A stretch of DNA of 64,000 nt from Paenibacillus oenotherae. GTDB lineage: Bacteria > Bacillota > Bacilli > Paenibacillales > Paenibacillaceae. The notes under the pieces were generated by a model, which made no database searches, had not been told where the DNA came from, and worked only from the letters and a program-made list of their open reading frames with translations. Shown in pieces: positions 45,124-54,477 of the stretch. How positions within the stretch are numbered: position 1 is the first letter of the stretch; each line of letters starts with the position of its first letter. The DNA is taken from positions 310,001 through 374,000 of the forward strand of contig NZ_JAHZIJ010000003.1 of NCBI RefSeq assembly GCF_019443105.1. Reading direction: 5' to 3'. A program made the translations under genes and the position numbers.

Positions 45124-46317
45124 GTGGAATATCGGTTTTCGAGACGGGTAGAAGGTCTTCAATCGTCAGTTGTTCGGGATATTTTGAAGCTGACGCAAGG
45201 GAAAGAGATTATTTCGTTCGCGGGCGGTCTGCCTGCGGAAGAGTTATTTCCTATACAAGCGGTTCGTGAAGCTGCCGACCGCGTATTCACAGAGGGCAAG
45301 GGCTCGCTGCAATATGGGCTGACAGAAGGATTTTTGCCTCTGCGGGAGCAGCTGTGCCAGCGAATGGCTGAGAAGGGAATGACAGTTGCGCCGGATGAAA
45401 TGATTCTAACGACGGGCTCCCAGCAGGCGATTGATCTGATCATTCGGGTTATGACTGAGCCGGGAGATGTTATATTAGTAGAGAATCCGACTTATCTGGC
45501 ATGTCTCCAAGTGTTCAGCTTCAGTGGATTGCGCGTCATTCCGGTTGAAAGCGATAAGGACGGCATGGTCATGTCGGAGGCGGAACGGCTCATCCGTGAG
45601 CATCAGCCAAGGATGGTTTATGTGGTTCCGACTTTCGGCAACCCAACGGGCCGTGTTTGGAGCCTGGAACGGCGTAAAGGTCTGCTTGATCTATGTGCAC
45701 GATATGGTGTGCCGATTCTGGAGGATGACCCCTACGGCGAAATTAAATTTGATATTCATGCAAATTTTCCAACCTTATTCTCCTTGGCGGAGCAAGCAAA
45801 GGTCGGCGGGGTGCTCTATACGAGCACTTTCTCGAAGACGGTAGCTCCTGCGCTGCGGACGGGCTGGGCGATGGGTGACCGCAGTGTCATTGCAATGGTG
45901 GCCAAGGCGAAGCAGGCTGCTGATCTGCATTCCAGCTCGCTGGATCAGCAGACATTGGATCAATTGCTTCGCCACTTCCCGCTGGATGCGCATATTCGCA
46001 AGATTGCCGATAACTATGGCGCACGGATGCAGCATATGCAAAAGCTGCTGCGTGAAAGCTTGCCGGATGTTACATGGGTGGAGCCGCAAGGCGGCATGTT
46101 TATTTGGCTGGAGCTGCCTGAAGGATTGGATGCAGAGGCGCTGCTTCGATGCGCGGTTACGAAAGGTGTAGCGTTTGTGCCGGGTGCATCGTTCTTCGCG
46201 GAAGAGCCGAAACGCAATACTGCCCGATTGAACTTTACTTACACGCAAGGAGATGTAATGGAGCTTGGCATAGCGCGCTTCTCTGAGGCAGTGAGTGAGT
46301 TCGTGGCACGGTGCTAG
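45124..46317 (+). CDS. PLP-dependent aminotransferase (2-aminoadipate/aromatic type)
   Basis: This 397-residue class I aminotransferase is like LysN/AraT and the catalytic half of MocR proteins, without the DNA-binding part. FAGGLPAEELFP, LQYGLTEGFLPLRE and TTGSQQAIDLI are at the N-terminal side; NPTGRVWS and ILEDDPYGEI follow; the PLP lysine is in YTSTFSKTVAPALRTGW. The start is GTG, with GGAGGCG upstream. Substrate preference cannot be set from sequence alone. Confidence 0.88.
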   Translation: MEYRFSRRVEGLQSSVVRDILKLTQGKEIISFAGGLPAEELFPIQAVREAADRVFTEGKGSLQYGLTEGFLPLREQLCQRMAEKGMTVAPDEMILTTGSQQAIDLIIRVMTEPGDVILVENPTYLACLQVFSFSGLRVIPVESDKDGMVMSEAERLIREHQPRMVYVVPTFGNPTGRVWSLERRKGLLDLCARYGVPILEDDPYGEIKFDIHANFPTLFSLAEQAKVGGVLYTSTFSKTVAPALRTGWAMGDRSVIAMVAKAKQAADLHSSSLDQQTLDQLLRHFPLDAHIRKIADNYGARMQHMQKLLRESLPDVTWVEPQGGMFIWLELPEGLDAEALLRCAVTKGVAFVPGASFFAEEPKRNTARLNFTYTQGDVMELGIARFSEAVSEFVARC

Positions 46318-46369
46318 AAGATTGATGTTGGCATGCTGCTGAAATCCCCGCTGATGAAAGGGGAGGTTC

Positions 46370-46805
46370 GGGCTGTCTGATAAGTCCAATATCCAATGAG
46401 TCAGTCCCAATATGATGTGAAAGGCTGCCTCCAATCCACTACAAAGTGGATTGGAGGCAGCTTTTCATTGTATAGGGAGACTTAGCGGGATGCTGAAATC
46501 ATCCAACAATTTTCTGGTCAACTCTTTCTCCAAGTGTGGTTAGAAGGCAGCGTGACGGAGTAAGAAGCCTGCGAATAGGCATGAATTTCGGTTAGAAGAC
46601 GCCTTACTGATAGAATTCCTGCGATCGCGCATGAATTTTGGGGAAAATCGGCCGATAAGGGGGGACGAAGGTGAAATACCTGCACGCTGGCAGGCATTTC
46701 ACCTTCATGGGGCCAGAAATCAGCAAATTAATGCCGTTTCGCATGTTTTACCTCGCGCACATCTTGCATCCTCATGTCTCGGCGTTTGAATGATGGATCC
46801 TCCTC
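46370..46805 (+). repeat. Dispersed intergenic repeat, copy D (right end lost)
   Basis: It begins GGGCTGTCTGATAAGTCC (46370-46387), matching the left terminal repeat of copy E. A perfect 17-bp hairpin (46424-46440 with 46445-46461) is followed by TTTT. Next come GCGTGACGGAGTAAGAAGCC, GCATGAATTTCGG, GCGATCGCGCATGAATTTTG, ATCGGCCGATAAGG and the long CCTGC/GCAGG hairpin near 46669-46705. No right terminal repeat was found. It lies between convergent genes, and the hairpin may terminate the aminotransferase transcript. Confidence 0.78.
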
Positions 46806-46903
46806 TTTTCTGATCGCTATTCCTGCGCTGATGCTTTGGAGCGGATGGATGGCATGCGGAATGCCGGGCATATGCTGTGATGATGGATTCTCCCGCTTGT
46901 TAA

Positions 46904-47248
46904 TTATGAGTTCGCAATCGTAAACAGGCCATCGTGAACTACGATAGGCTGGCATGATACTTGTTCGCCGGGAATATTCGTTGATTCGCCTGTCTCTATA
47001 TCAAACGACCAGAAATGAAGCGGGCAGATCAATTCATCGCCTTGTGGGCGCATAACGCCGCCAATATGCGGACATGTTGCTGCAACCAGCTTATAGACAG
47101 ACTGCCCGTCATTTGCTTTTGTCGTATCGACGATGAAATAGGGGGCATTGTCCAACTCAACTGCCGCAGGAAAACTGGTAATGTCTTCGACTTTGGCGAC
47201 TACTTTGTATCCGGAATGCTGTTCTTCTGTGTAGCTCATTGCTATCAT
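46904..47248 (-). CDS. Rieske [2Fe-2S] ferredoxin-like protein
   Basis: This 114-residue stand-alone Rieske domain has cluster ligands Cys59 and His61 (ATCPHIGG) and Cys75 and His78 (ICPLHFW). Such proteins carry electrons to oxygenases or act as small redox carriers. No oxygenase gene is adjacent. AGGAGAGGAA precedes the ATG at 47248. It overlaps the upstream DUF2161 gene by 4 bp, so they are co-transcribed. Confidence 0.9.
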   Translation of the reverse strand: MIAMSYTEEQHSGYKVVAKVEDITSFPAAVELDNAPYFIVDTTKANDGQSVYKLVAATCPHIGGVMRPQGDELICPLHFWSFDIETGESTNIPGEQVSCQPIVVHDGLFTIANS

Positions 47249-47985
47249 TTCCTCTCCTTATGCTCTAGTGCTTGCGCGGGCTGGGTCCAGCCATTAATAA
47301 CATCGGCATATTCCGCCACAGCCAGCTCGCCACTTGCCTGCAATCGGTATACACCCCGCTCAATCCGTTCGAACCAGCCGTAATAATCCTTCTGTAGAAA
47401 ATGGGCTGCGCGCACAACGCCCGTCAGCTCTGCGGCTCTGCGGGGTGATAATTGTCCATGCGCATGCAGCGCCGATGCGATGCGAAGTGCTTTCTCCCTG
47501 TAGGCGGTGACCAGCTTGCGCCTCGTGCTGCCGCCTATATTGTAATCGCCGCTGCGCTCCCGAAACTCATTCAATAAGCGGGATTGGCGCAGTCGTCGTT
47601 GTCCGCGAATCGGTGGATCTCCCGGCTGGCAGAGCAGCTCGATGACGGGGGATTTGGTCTTGAAGAAGGTAATCGTCATCAGGCCAAGGCCAAGCATGCG
47701 GCAAAGCTCAGCGAGATCACTGAACCGCTGGTTGTGCGAGCCGCTTTTCTTCCGGTTGCGTTCGATTGCAAGCATCACTTGACCGCTTAGCCGAAGGCGT
47801 TCGATACCTTGAAGCAGCAAGGGCAGGGTGAAGGTCTTCTTCATCTCGACAAGAATAGTATCGCCACTAACGGGATGAATCGCCACCAGATCGCAGTGCA
47901 TGACTTCGCTCTTGACCTCGTAGCCCTGCGCTTCAAAATATTGCTTGATCGGTTGATATAGCTCTGTTTCGTGCGTGACTGCCAC
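47245..47985 (-). CDS. DUF2161 / PD-(D/E)XK nuclease-like protein
   Basis: This 246-residue protein has a nuclease-like N-terminal half: ETELYQPIKQYFEAQGYEVKSE, then CDLVAIHPVSGDTILVEMKKTF with the D...ExK core of the PD-(D/E)XK fold. The C-terminal half is helical and basic (RRKLVTAYREKALRIASAL). GTG at 47985 (GGGAG 8 bases upstream) is preferred over an ATG at 48018. Activity is not shown in this family to my knowledge. It overlaps the Rieske gene. Confidence 0.75.
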   Translation of the reverse strand: MAVTHETELYQPIKQYFEAQGYEVKSEVMHCDLVAIHPVSGDTILVEMKKTFTLPLLLQGIERLRLSGQVMLAIERNRKKSGSHNQRFSDLAELCRMLGLGLMTITFFKTKSPVIELLCQPGDPPIRGQRRLRQSRLLNEFRERSGDYNIGGSTRRKLVTAYREKALRIASALHAHGQLSPRRAAELTGVVRAAHFLQKDYYGWFERIERGVYRLQASGELAVAEYADVINGWTQPAQALEHKERK

Positions 47986-48268
47986 TGCAAGCGCTCCCTT
48001 CTTAGTGAAGTATATCATATTCTAAAGCGGCTGTTGACCGTCCTGGAAATCCGGAGCACATCTTGCTTGCCTGTGAATGCATTTTAAGCGGCAAGCTCGG
48101 ATTATGGGGAAATGTAGTCGAAAATATAGGGCAATTATCGGTGCGAACACGCATAGAAATGTATTACTTCAACAATTTATCGGGCAACATCGCTGGATGG
48201 ATTGATAGATGGTTATCCGCACGGCAATGCGTTGCGTGGAAGCTGCTAGTATCGGGAGGAGGTACGGC

Positions 48269-50164
48269 ATGGACATTTTGAAAAGAATATCGGCGTACAA
48301 GGCGGAAAGCGAGAAGCTTGGGTGGACCGGCACGTTCAAGGAATACATCGAAATGTTGAAAAGAGATCCGGCTCCAGCTATGACTGCGCATGCTCGTGTC
48401 TATGAAATGATCGAGTCTTATGGTGTGTCTGAGGAAGGTGATCAGAAGAAATACAAATTTTTTGAGCAGGAGATATTCGGTCTGGATCGTTCGGTGGAGA
48501 AGCTGGTGGAGGAATATTTTCATTCAGCGGCCCGCCGCCTCGACGTCCGCAAACGGATTCTGCTGCTTATGGGTCCGGTCAGCGGGGGGAAATCAACAAT
48601 TGTAACAATGCTCAAACGCGGACTCGAACAGTTCTCGCGAACAGAACGGGGCGCGGTATTCGCAATTAAAGGCTGTCCCATGCACGAGGAGCCGCTTCAC
48701 TTGATTCCGCATGAGCTGCGTTCGGAAGCGGAGAAGGAGCTGGGTGTTCGAATAGAGGGCAACTTATGTCCATCCTGCCAGATGAGGCTGCGAACGGAAT
48801 ACGACGGCAATATTGAGAATGTGATGGTGGAGCGGGTGTTGATCTCCGAAGACAGCCGTATCGGGATAGGGACCTTCAGCCCTTCCGATCCCAAGTCTCA
48901 AGACATCGCCGATCTTACCGGAAGTATTGATTTCTCGACAATAACCGAGTTTGGATCCGAGTCAGATCCCCGGGCTTACCGGTTCGACGGCGAGCTTAAC
49001 AAAGCGAATCGCGGGCTGATGGAGTTTCAGGAGATGCTGAAATGCGACGAGAAGTTTCTGTGGAACTTGCTCTCGCTGACGCAGGAGGGGAATTTTAAGG
49101 CAGGCAGATTCGCGCTGATCTCGGCGGATGAGCTCATTATTGCCCATACGAATGAATCGGAATATAAAGCTTTTATAAGCAACAAGAAGAATGAGGCGCT
49201 GCAGTCGCGGATGATTGTTATGCCGATTCCTTATAATTTGAAGGTATCGGAAGAAGAGAAGATCTATACGAAGCTGATTGGCCAAAGCGATATGAAGCAT
49301 ATTCATATTTCGCCGCATGCGCTCAGAGCTGCAGCCATATTCTCCATATTGACGCGGTTGAAGGAAACGAAGAAGCAAGGCATGGACCTGGTGAAAAAGA
49401 TGAGAATGTATGATGGCGAGGAAGTGGAGGGGTATAAGGAAGCGGATCTGAAGGAGATGCAGAGCGAGTATATTGAGGAAGGGATGTCCGGCATTGATCC
49501 GAGGTATGTCATTAACCGGATTTCCAGTGCTCTGATCAAGCAGGATTTGCAATGTATTAATGCGCTTGATGTGCTTCGCGCGCTCAAGGAGGGACTGGAT
49601 CAGCATCCTTCCATTACGAAGGAGGAGCGTGAAAAATACTTAAATTTCATATCCATCGCCCGCAAGGAATACGACGGCTTGGCGAAGAAGGAAATTCAGA
49701 AGGCTTTCGTCTATTCCTTTGAGGAGTCTGCCAGAACACTGTTCGAGAATTACTTGGACAATATCGAATCGTACTGCAATTGGGCGAAGATCAAAGATCC
49801 GCTCACTGGCGAGGAGATGGATCCGGATGAAAGGCTTATGCGCTCTATTGAGGAGCAGATCGGTATTTCTGAGAATGCGAAGAAAGCTTTCCGGGAAGAG
49901 ATATTGATCCGAATATCCTCGTATTCGCGCAAAGGGAAGAAGTTCGAATACGCCAGCCACGAAAGGCTGCGTGAAGCGATCGAGAAGAAGCTGTTCGCGG
50001 ATTTGAAGGATATTGTGAAGATTACAACCTCCACCAAGACGCCGGACGAGAAGCAGTTGAAGCGGATCAATGAGGTGACAAAGCGGCTGATGGATGAGCA
50101 TGGCTACTGCCCGGTCTGCTCTAATGAACTTCTTCGCTATGTCGGAAGCTTGCTCAACCGTTAA
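48269..50164 (+). CDS. prkA: Serine protein kinase PrkA
   Basis: This 631-residue protein has an AAA-type ATPase region with Walker A MGPVSGGKST and a C-terminal kinase-like domain (PF06798 family). The segments GCPMHEEPLHLIP, NLCPSCQMRL and DELIIAHTNESEYKAF are typical. In Bacillus it is made during sporulation, and its relatives act in stress responses together with YhbH/YeaH and SpoVR/YcgB. yhbH is not next to it here, but spoVR lies 7 kb downstream. GGGAGGAGG precedes the ATG. Confidence 0.95.
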   Translation: MDILKRISAYKAESEKLGWTGTFKEYIEMLKRDPAPAMTAHARVYEMIESYGVSEEGDQKKYKFFEQEIFGLDRSVEKLVEEYFHSAARRLDVRKRILLLMGPVSGGKSTIVTMLKRGLEQFSRTERGAVFAIKGCPMHEEPLHLIPHELRSEAEKELGVRIEGNLCPSCQMRLRTEYDGNIENVMVERVLISEDSRIGIGTFSPSDPKSQDIADLTGSIDFSTITEFGSESDPRAYRFDGELNKANRGLMEFQEMLKCDEKFLWNLLSLTQEGNFKAGRFALISADELIIAHTNESEYKAFISNKKNEALQSRMIVMPIPYNLKVSEEEKIYTKLIGQSDMKHIHISPHALRAAAIFSILTRLKETKKQGMDLVKKMRMYDGEEVEGYKEADLKEMQSEYIEEGMSGIDPRYVINRISSALIKQDLQCINALDVLRALKEGLDQHPSITKEEREKYLNFISIARKEYDGLAKKEIQKAFVYSFEESARTLFENYLDNIESYCNWAKIKDPLTGEEMDPDERLMRSIEEQIGISENAKKAFREEILIRISSYSRKGKKFEYASHERLREAIEKKLFADLKDIVKITTSTKTPDEKQLKRINEVTKRLMDEHGYCPVCSNELLRYVGSLLNR

Positions 50165-50185
50165 TTGAATTGGGGATTGTATGGA

Positions 50186-50228
50186 GCGATGCTGCAGAAC
50201 ACGGAGGTGTTCGCGGCATCGCTTTTTC
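50186..50228 (+). terminator. Terminator of prkA
   Basis: AGCGATGCTGC and GCGGCATCGCT with inner AACAC/GTGTT arms, followed by TTTTT. Confidence 0.82.
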
Positions 50229-50396
50229 TGTGGCGCAGTTGGAAGGTAAAATTCATTCGGCTGAATTGAAGGAGACACAGGGGGGAGAGGTGTAGAAATA
50301 GCAGGAGAAGAGGGATATAATAGGAACATAAGTTCTTATTCAGGGGATGGGCGTGTATGGATTGGCGCTCTGACTCTGGCAATGGGGGTGGCGGAT

Positions 50397-50861
50397 ATGT
50401 ATATGTTGGATGCATCGGGCAAGAGAACTGAGGTGGATATCAAAGAGGTCTGCATGATCGTGCCGAGAAAGGAAGGGCCGCTGTTTGTGACCGCGGATGG
50501 AGCCGCATATCGCTTCCCGCAGACGACACGTGAGCTGGTAGGGTTGTTCGGAGACATGGGCTTCGAGCTGATTGACCGGAACGCGATTATTAATATGGAT
50601 AAAGCTGTTCGCTTCGATGCGGTGGATCGCAAGGTGTATTTCCATGAGTACAATGAAGGAACGGAGCAGTTCTATGCGACGGTCTCGGCTGCCAATCAGA
50701 AGAAGGTGAATCATCTCATTCGGGAATCCGGCACAGCCGTTATGGAATATGCAATCGCTGCTGGCGAAGGGAGGGGGAGAATTGCCCGGCATATTGTTTC
50801 AAACTATAAACCATATAGGATTTATATATTTTTTAATATAAATAGACTGTGCTATAACTAG
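50397..50861 (+). CDS. LytTR-domain protein without a receiver
   Basis: This protein of about 154 residues has a LytTR-like DNA-binding core: GPLFVTADGAAYRFPQTTRELVGL and the characteristic FELIDRNAIINMDKAVRFD, where many relatives have RVHRSYIVN. No phospho-receiver domain is present. The ATG at 50397 has GGGGGTGG 5 bases upstream. The C-terminal tail (YRIYIFFNINRLCYN) is odd and AT-rich. Targets unknown. Confidence 0.7.
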   Translation: MYMLDASGKRTEVDIKEVCMIVPRKEGPLFVTADGAAYRFPQTTRELVGLFGDMGFELIDRNAIINMDKAVRFDAVDRKVYFHEYNEGTEQFYATVSAANQKKVNHLIRESGTAVMEYAIAAGEGRGRIARHIVSNYKPYRIYIFFNINRLCYN

Positions 50862-50896
50862 ACTTATCAGGATGAGCATTCAGGGAGGGGATAGGG

Positions 50897-51658
50897 ATGG
50901 TACAGCAGTGGCAAGCGGAAACTTATGATGAAGCGATGAGTTATGTATCCAGGATGGGAGCAGGTCTCATTACATTGATGGAGGTCAAGCCCGGAGAGCG
51001 GATTATGGATTGGGGCTGCGGGACGGGCGATCTGGCGAAAGAGATCGCGGACTTGGGGGCAGACGTTGCCGGCATTGACGGTTCGCCGGAGATGATCGCG
51101 CAAGCGGTTGCCAAATACCCTGGACTTGCTTTCATAGTAGCCGATGGGCAAACGTATAGAGGTGAAGCGCAGTATGATGGCGTATTCAGCAATGCCGCGC
51201 TTCATTGGATGACGGATGCTGAAGGGGCGGCTGCAGGCATGGCTTCCTGTCTGCGCCCAGGCGGTCGGCTGGTTGCAGAGTTTGGTTCATCCCGCAATGT
51301 CATTCTGGTTCGGGAAGCGATTGAGGCGTCTTTCCAGGCGGCGGGTGTGAGTGAGCTGCTGAGCTGGCCGTGGTATTTTCCGACTGTAGGAGAATATTCA
51401 GCGGTGCTGGAGCGGGCAGGTTTCAACATTCAGGCGGCACTATGCGTGGCTCGTCCTACTCCGCTCGCAATGGGGGAGAGGGGGCTCCGTGTCTGGTTGG
51501 ACACATTCGCTAATGGCATTATGAAGCCGCTGCAAGTGGAGATGCGGGACAATATAATGCGTGAGGTGGAATCGCGCCTGCGGAGAACGGGATTGTATCA
51601 ATGCGGAACATGGGTGCTGGATTATGAACGTTTGCGTACAATTGCATACAAAAGGTAA
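50897..51658 (+). CDS. Class I SAM-dependent methyltransferase
   Basis: This 253-residue protein starts in the style of trans-aconitate-type methyltransferases: [17 protein letters not shown], motif [28 protein letters not shown], and [15 protein letters not shown]. Substrate is probably a small acid, but this is weakly supported. GGAGGGGATAGGG precedes the ATG. The HemAT-like gene starts within 80 bp downstream. Confidence 0.85.
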   Translation: MVQQWQAETYDEAMSYVSRMGAGLITLMEVKPGERIMDWGCGTGDLAKEIADLGADVAGIDGSPEMIAQAVAKYPGLAFIVADGQTYRGEAQYDGVFSNAALHWMTDAEGAAAGMASCLRPGGRLVAEFGSSRNVILVREAIEASFQAAGVSELLSWPWYFPTVGEYSAVLERAGFNIQAALCVARPTPLAMGERGLRVWLDTFANGIMKPLQVEMRDNIMREVESRLRRTGLYQCGTWVLDYERLRTIAYKR

Positions 51659-51735
51659 AGGTTCTTATGCAATTTGTCGATAATGTCTCTATATTGCCTT
51701 CTTTAAGTATGGGAATTGAGGGGAGCGGAGACAGC

Positions 51736-52731
51736 ATGATTCAGATATCGACAGAACGCAGGAAGCAGCTTGACTATACGGGTATTACAGAAGAGGACTT
51801 GATGCTTCTGGCGCAGCACCGCGAAATTTTCAGCCAGGTGTGCCATGAGGTAGTTGAGCGATTCTACGCTCGTATTGGACAACAGCCGGAGCTTAATGCT
51901 ATTATCTCCCGATTTAGTACGATTGAGAGATTGAAGGAGACGATGCGCATCTACTGGATGTCGCTATCAGATGGGAGAATTGATGAGACATTCATCCAAA
52001 ACCGGATTCGGGTCGGAGCGGTTCATTCCAGAATCGGCTTGACGACGGACTGGTACTTGGGTTCCTATATGATCTATCTGGATATCGCAACCCAAATCTT
52101 CCGTCAAATATTGCCGGATAAATGGGCAGTTGTAGTTCATGCGATAGCGAAGATGTTCAATTATGATTCACAGCTTGTGCTTGAAGCCTATGAGGAGCTG
52201 GAGCAGGAGGAGATGCGGAAGCTTGCGGATGAACGCAAGCATGTGCTGCAATCCGTAACGCAAGCTGTGCAGGATCTGGCTGCGATGATCGTTGAGCTGG
52301 ATGAAAGCGCGCATTCCATTGCAGATTCGGCAGTATTGACGGCAGAAGCGCAGGACAATTCGCATCGCCTGCTCGGTGAGTTGAAGGAGGATATGGACTC
52401 CATAGGCGAGGTAGGTATTCTTATCAAACGGATCTCTGACCAGACGCATCTGCTTGGTTTGAATGCTGCGATAGAGGCTGCCCGCGCCGGAGAGCATGGC
52501 CGGGGCTTCGAGGTCGTTGCTAATGAGGTGCGCAAGCTGGCGGCTTCATCGCGAGAAGCGATGGGGAGCATTCAGGAGCGATTGGAGCAGATTGAGAAGA
52601 AGGTTAATCATGTCCGCAATGAATCGCAGCAGACCTCTAATCAAGCAAGAGATCAAGCGGCAAGATCGGAAGAGCTGGCTTCGTTTGTCCACACCATCGA
52701 GAAAGTAACGAATGATCTCAAGGGATTATGA
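51736..52731 (+). CDS. hemAT: HemAT-like globin-coupled oxygen sensor (chemoreceptor)
   Basis: This 331-residue soluble transducer has an N-terminal protoglobin domain (about 1-165) with the proximal-heme histidine segment [15 protein letters not shown], and a short chemoreceptor signalling domain with the tip [30 protein letters not shown]. It would bind O2 and signal to CheA in aerotaxis. The signalling domain is short compared with B. subtilis HemAT (432 residues). The ATG at 51736 has a nearby GGAG. It ends at a terminator. Confidence 0.9.
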   Translation: MIQISTERRKQLDYTGITEEDLMLLAQHREIFSQVCHEVVERFYARIGQQPELNAIISRFSTIERLKETMRIYWMSLSDGRIDETFIQNRIRVGAVHSRIGLTTDWYLGSYMIYLDIATQIFRQILPDKWAVVVHAIAKMFNYDSQLVLEAYEELEQEEMRKLADERKHVLQSVTQAVQDLAAMIVELDESAHSIADSAVLTAEAQDNSHRLLGELKEDMDSIGEVGILIKRISDQTHLLGLNAAIEAARAGEHGRGFEVVANEVRKLAASSREAMGSIQERLEQIEKKVNHVRNESQQTSNQARDQAARSEELASFVHTIEKVTNDLKGL

Positions 52732-52768
52732 ACGAGCTAAGATTGACATCAGCTAATCAGAATGACAA

Positions 52769-52797
52769 GGCCGATTAATATCGGTCTTTTTTTTGTG
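52769..52797 (+). terminator. Terminator of the HemAT-like gene
   Basis: AGGCCGAT and ATCGGTCT form the stem with a TAAT loop, followed by eight T. Confidence 0.82.
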
Positions 52798-52815
52798 ATT
52801 TTAATGTTATATAAG

Positions 52816-52844
52816 TTGACATATAAATCGTGATTCGGTATGAT
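52816..52844 (+). promoter_or_regulatory. Promoter of the ATP-grasp/alpha-E/transglutaminase operon
   Basis: TTGACA (52816-52821), a 17-bp spacer and TATGAT (52839-52844), about 105 bp before the first gene. Confidence 0.65.
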
Positions 52845-52949
52845 TCAGGTAACATAATCCAGAAATCAACCCAGACAAGCGCTGAATTCCGAACATTATC
52901 TAACGTAATAGTGACATTATTATGACATTATGCTTTGGGGGCGGTTGAC

Positions 52950-54407
52950 ATGTCCATGGCAGCACATTCACAATTCAGTTCTTATGATTCAACGTCCTTC
53001 TATGATGAGATGTTCGACAGGGAACGATCCGTTCGGCCTCATTATGAGGGGGTTCACCGGCTGTTCAGCCGAATGAAGCCCTATGAGCTTGCTGCCAAGC
53101 ATGCAACTCTTCAGCAGCGTATGCTTGAGGAAGGGATAACCTTCACTCTGTATGCGCAGAATCAATCCGAACCGCTTGAGCGGACGATTCCCTTCGATTA
53201 CATTCCCCGCATTATTCCAAGGCATGAGTGGGAGTCCATCGAGCGGGGGATGAAGCAGCGCGTCAAGGCGCTGAATGCTTTCATCCGCGATATTTATCAC
53301 GAAGGAAGAATTATTAAGGACGGCGTCGTTCCGAGGCAAATGATCATCGGCAATAAATATTTCAGGCCAGAGATGGCAGGGCTGCATGTGCCGCAAGATG
53401 TTTATATGACCGCATCAGGCATTGATCTCATTCGCGATGAGAAGGGCCGCTATTATGTGCTTGAGGATAATTTGCGGACACCATCGGGGTTCTCCTATCT
53501 CTACAAGGGCAGAAGTCTGATGAGCGAGCTGTTCCCGGACTTGTATCTCACCAGCCGGGTTGCTGATATTGAACGAAGCTTGAATGTTTTTCTAAGCTCC
53601 TTGCGAAGCTTGGCGCCATCTGGCAAGCGTGATCCTTTCATTGTGCTACTGACGCCAGGCGCCTACAACTCGGCCTATTATGAGCATACCTTTCTGGCCC
53701 AGCAGATGGGTATTCATCTGGTTGAGGGGCGTGACCTCGTCTACAAGGATCACAAAATCTATCTTCGAGACCTTAGAGGCCTAAGACAGGTGGATGTCAT
53801 TTATCGCCGTCTTGACGATGAATTTCTCGATCCGCTCGCTTTCCAGCCTGATTCGCTGCTTGGTGTGCCTGGCCTCATGAATGCGTATCGGGCAGGCAAT
53901 GTGGCGATCGCTAATGCACCGGGGACCGGAGTGGCTGATGACAAGGCGGTCTACGCCTATGTTCCGGATATGATTCGTTATTATTTGGCAGAGGAGCCGA
54001 TCCTCCATAATGTGCCGACTTATATTCTGGCTCGCAAGGAGGAGCGTGAATATGCGCTGGAGCATTTGGAGCAGCTGGTCGTGAAGGAAACCTCGTTATC
54101 CGGCGGTTATGGGATGCTGATCGGACCGGCGGCAACCGGGAAGGAAATCGCCGCATTCGCGGATGCAATACGCCGCGATCCCGGCCGCTACATTGCCCAG
54201 ACGACAATGAAGCTCTCCCGCTCTCCCGTTATGCTTGACGGTGTGATGACTCCCCGGCATGTTGATTTGCGCGCATTCGTGCTGACGGGCAGTGAAACGC
54301 ATGTTATACCTGGCGGGCTGACGAGAGTTGCCCTGACAGAGGGCTCGCTTGTTGTTAATTCCTCGCAGGGCGGCGGTGTCAAGGATACATGGGTGTTAAA
54401 CCGTTAA
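52950..54407 (+). CDS. Circularly permuted type 2 ATP-grasp protein
   Basis: This 485-residue protein belongs to the DUF404/DUF407-type family of permuted ATP-grasp enzymes, predicted to form amide or peptide bonds through acyl phosphates. Typical segments: FDYIPRIIPRHEWESIERGMKQRVKALNAFI, YYVLEDNLRTPSGFSY, VIYRRLDDEFLDPL and VVKETSLSGGYGMLIGP. The ATG at 52950 follows GGGGGCGG. It is first of three linked genes; substrates are unknown. Confidence 0.9.
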   Translation: MSMAAHSQFSSYDSTSFYDEMFDRERSVRPHYEGVHRLFSRMKPYELAAKHATLQQRMLEEGITFTLYAQNQSEPLERTIPFDYIPRIIPRHEWESIERGMKQRVKALNAFIRDIYHEGRIIKDGVVPRQMIIGNKYFRPEMAGLHVPQDVYMTASGIDLIRDEKGRYYVLEDNLRTPSGFSYLYKGRSLMSELFPDLYLTSRVADIERSLNVFLSSLRSLAPSGKRDPFIVLLTPGAYNSAYYEHTFLAQQMGIHLVEGRDLVYKDHKIYLRDLRGLRQVDVIYRRLDDEFLDPLAFQPDSLLGVPGLMNAYRAGNVAIANAPGTGVADDKAVYAYVPDMIRYYLAEEPILHNVPTYILARKEEREYALEHLEQLVVKETSLSGGYGMLIGPAATGKEIAAFADAIRRDPGRYIAQTTMKLSRSPVMLDGVMTPRHVDLRAFVLTGSETHVIPGGLTRVALTEGSLVVNSSQGGGVKDTWVLNR

Positions 54408-54477
54408 CCAACTTCCGCGCTGCACGCCATCTCCGGCGCATGACGCGGTGTTGCATATTACGAATGGAGGGATGAAT

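Noticed and set aside
48060-48268. Search for a sigma-E-type promoter before prkA
   Set aside because: Elements resembling CATACAAT or a matching -35 could not be found at correct spacing, so none is reported.
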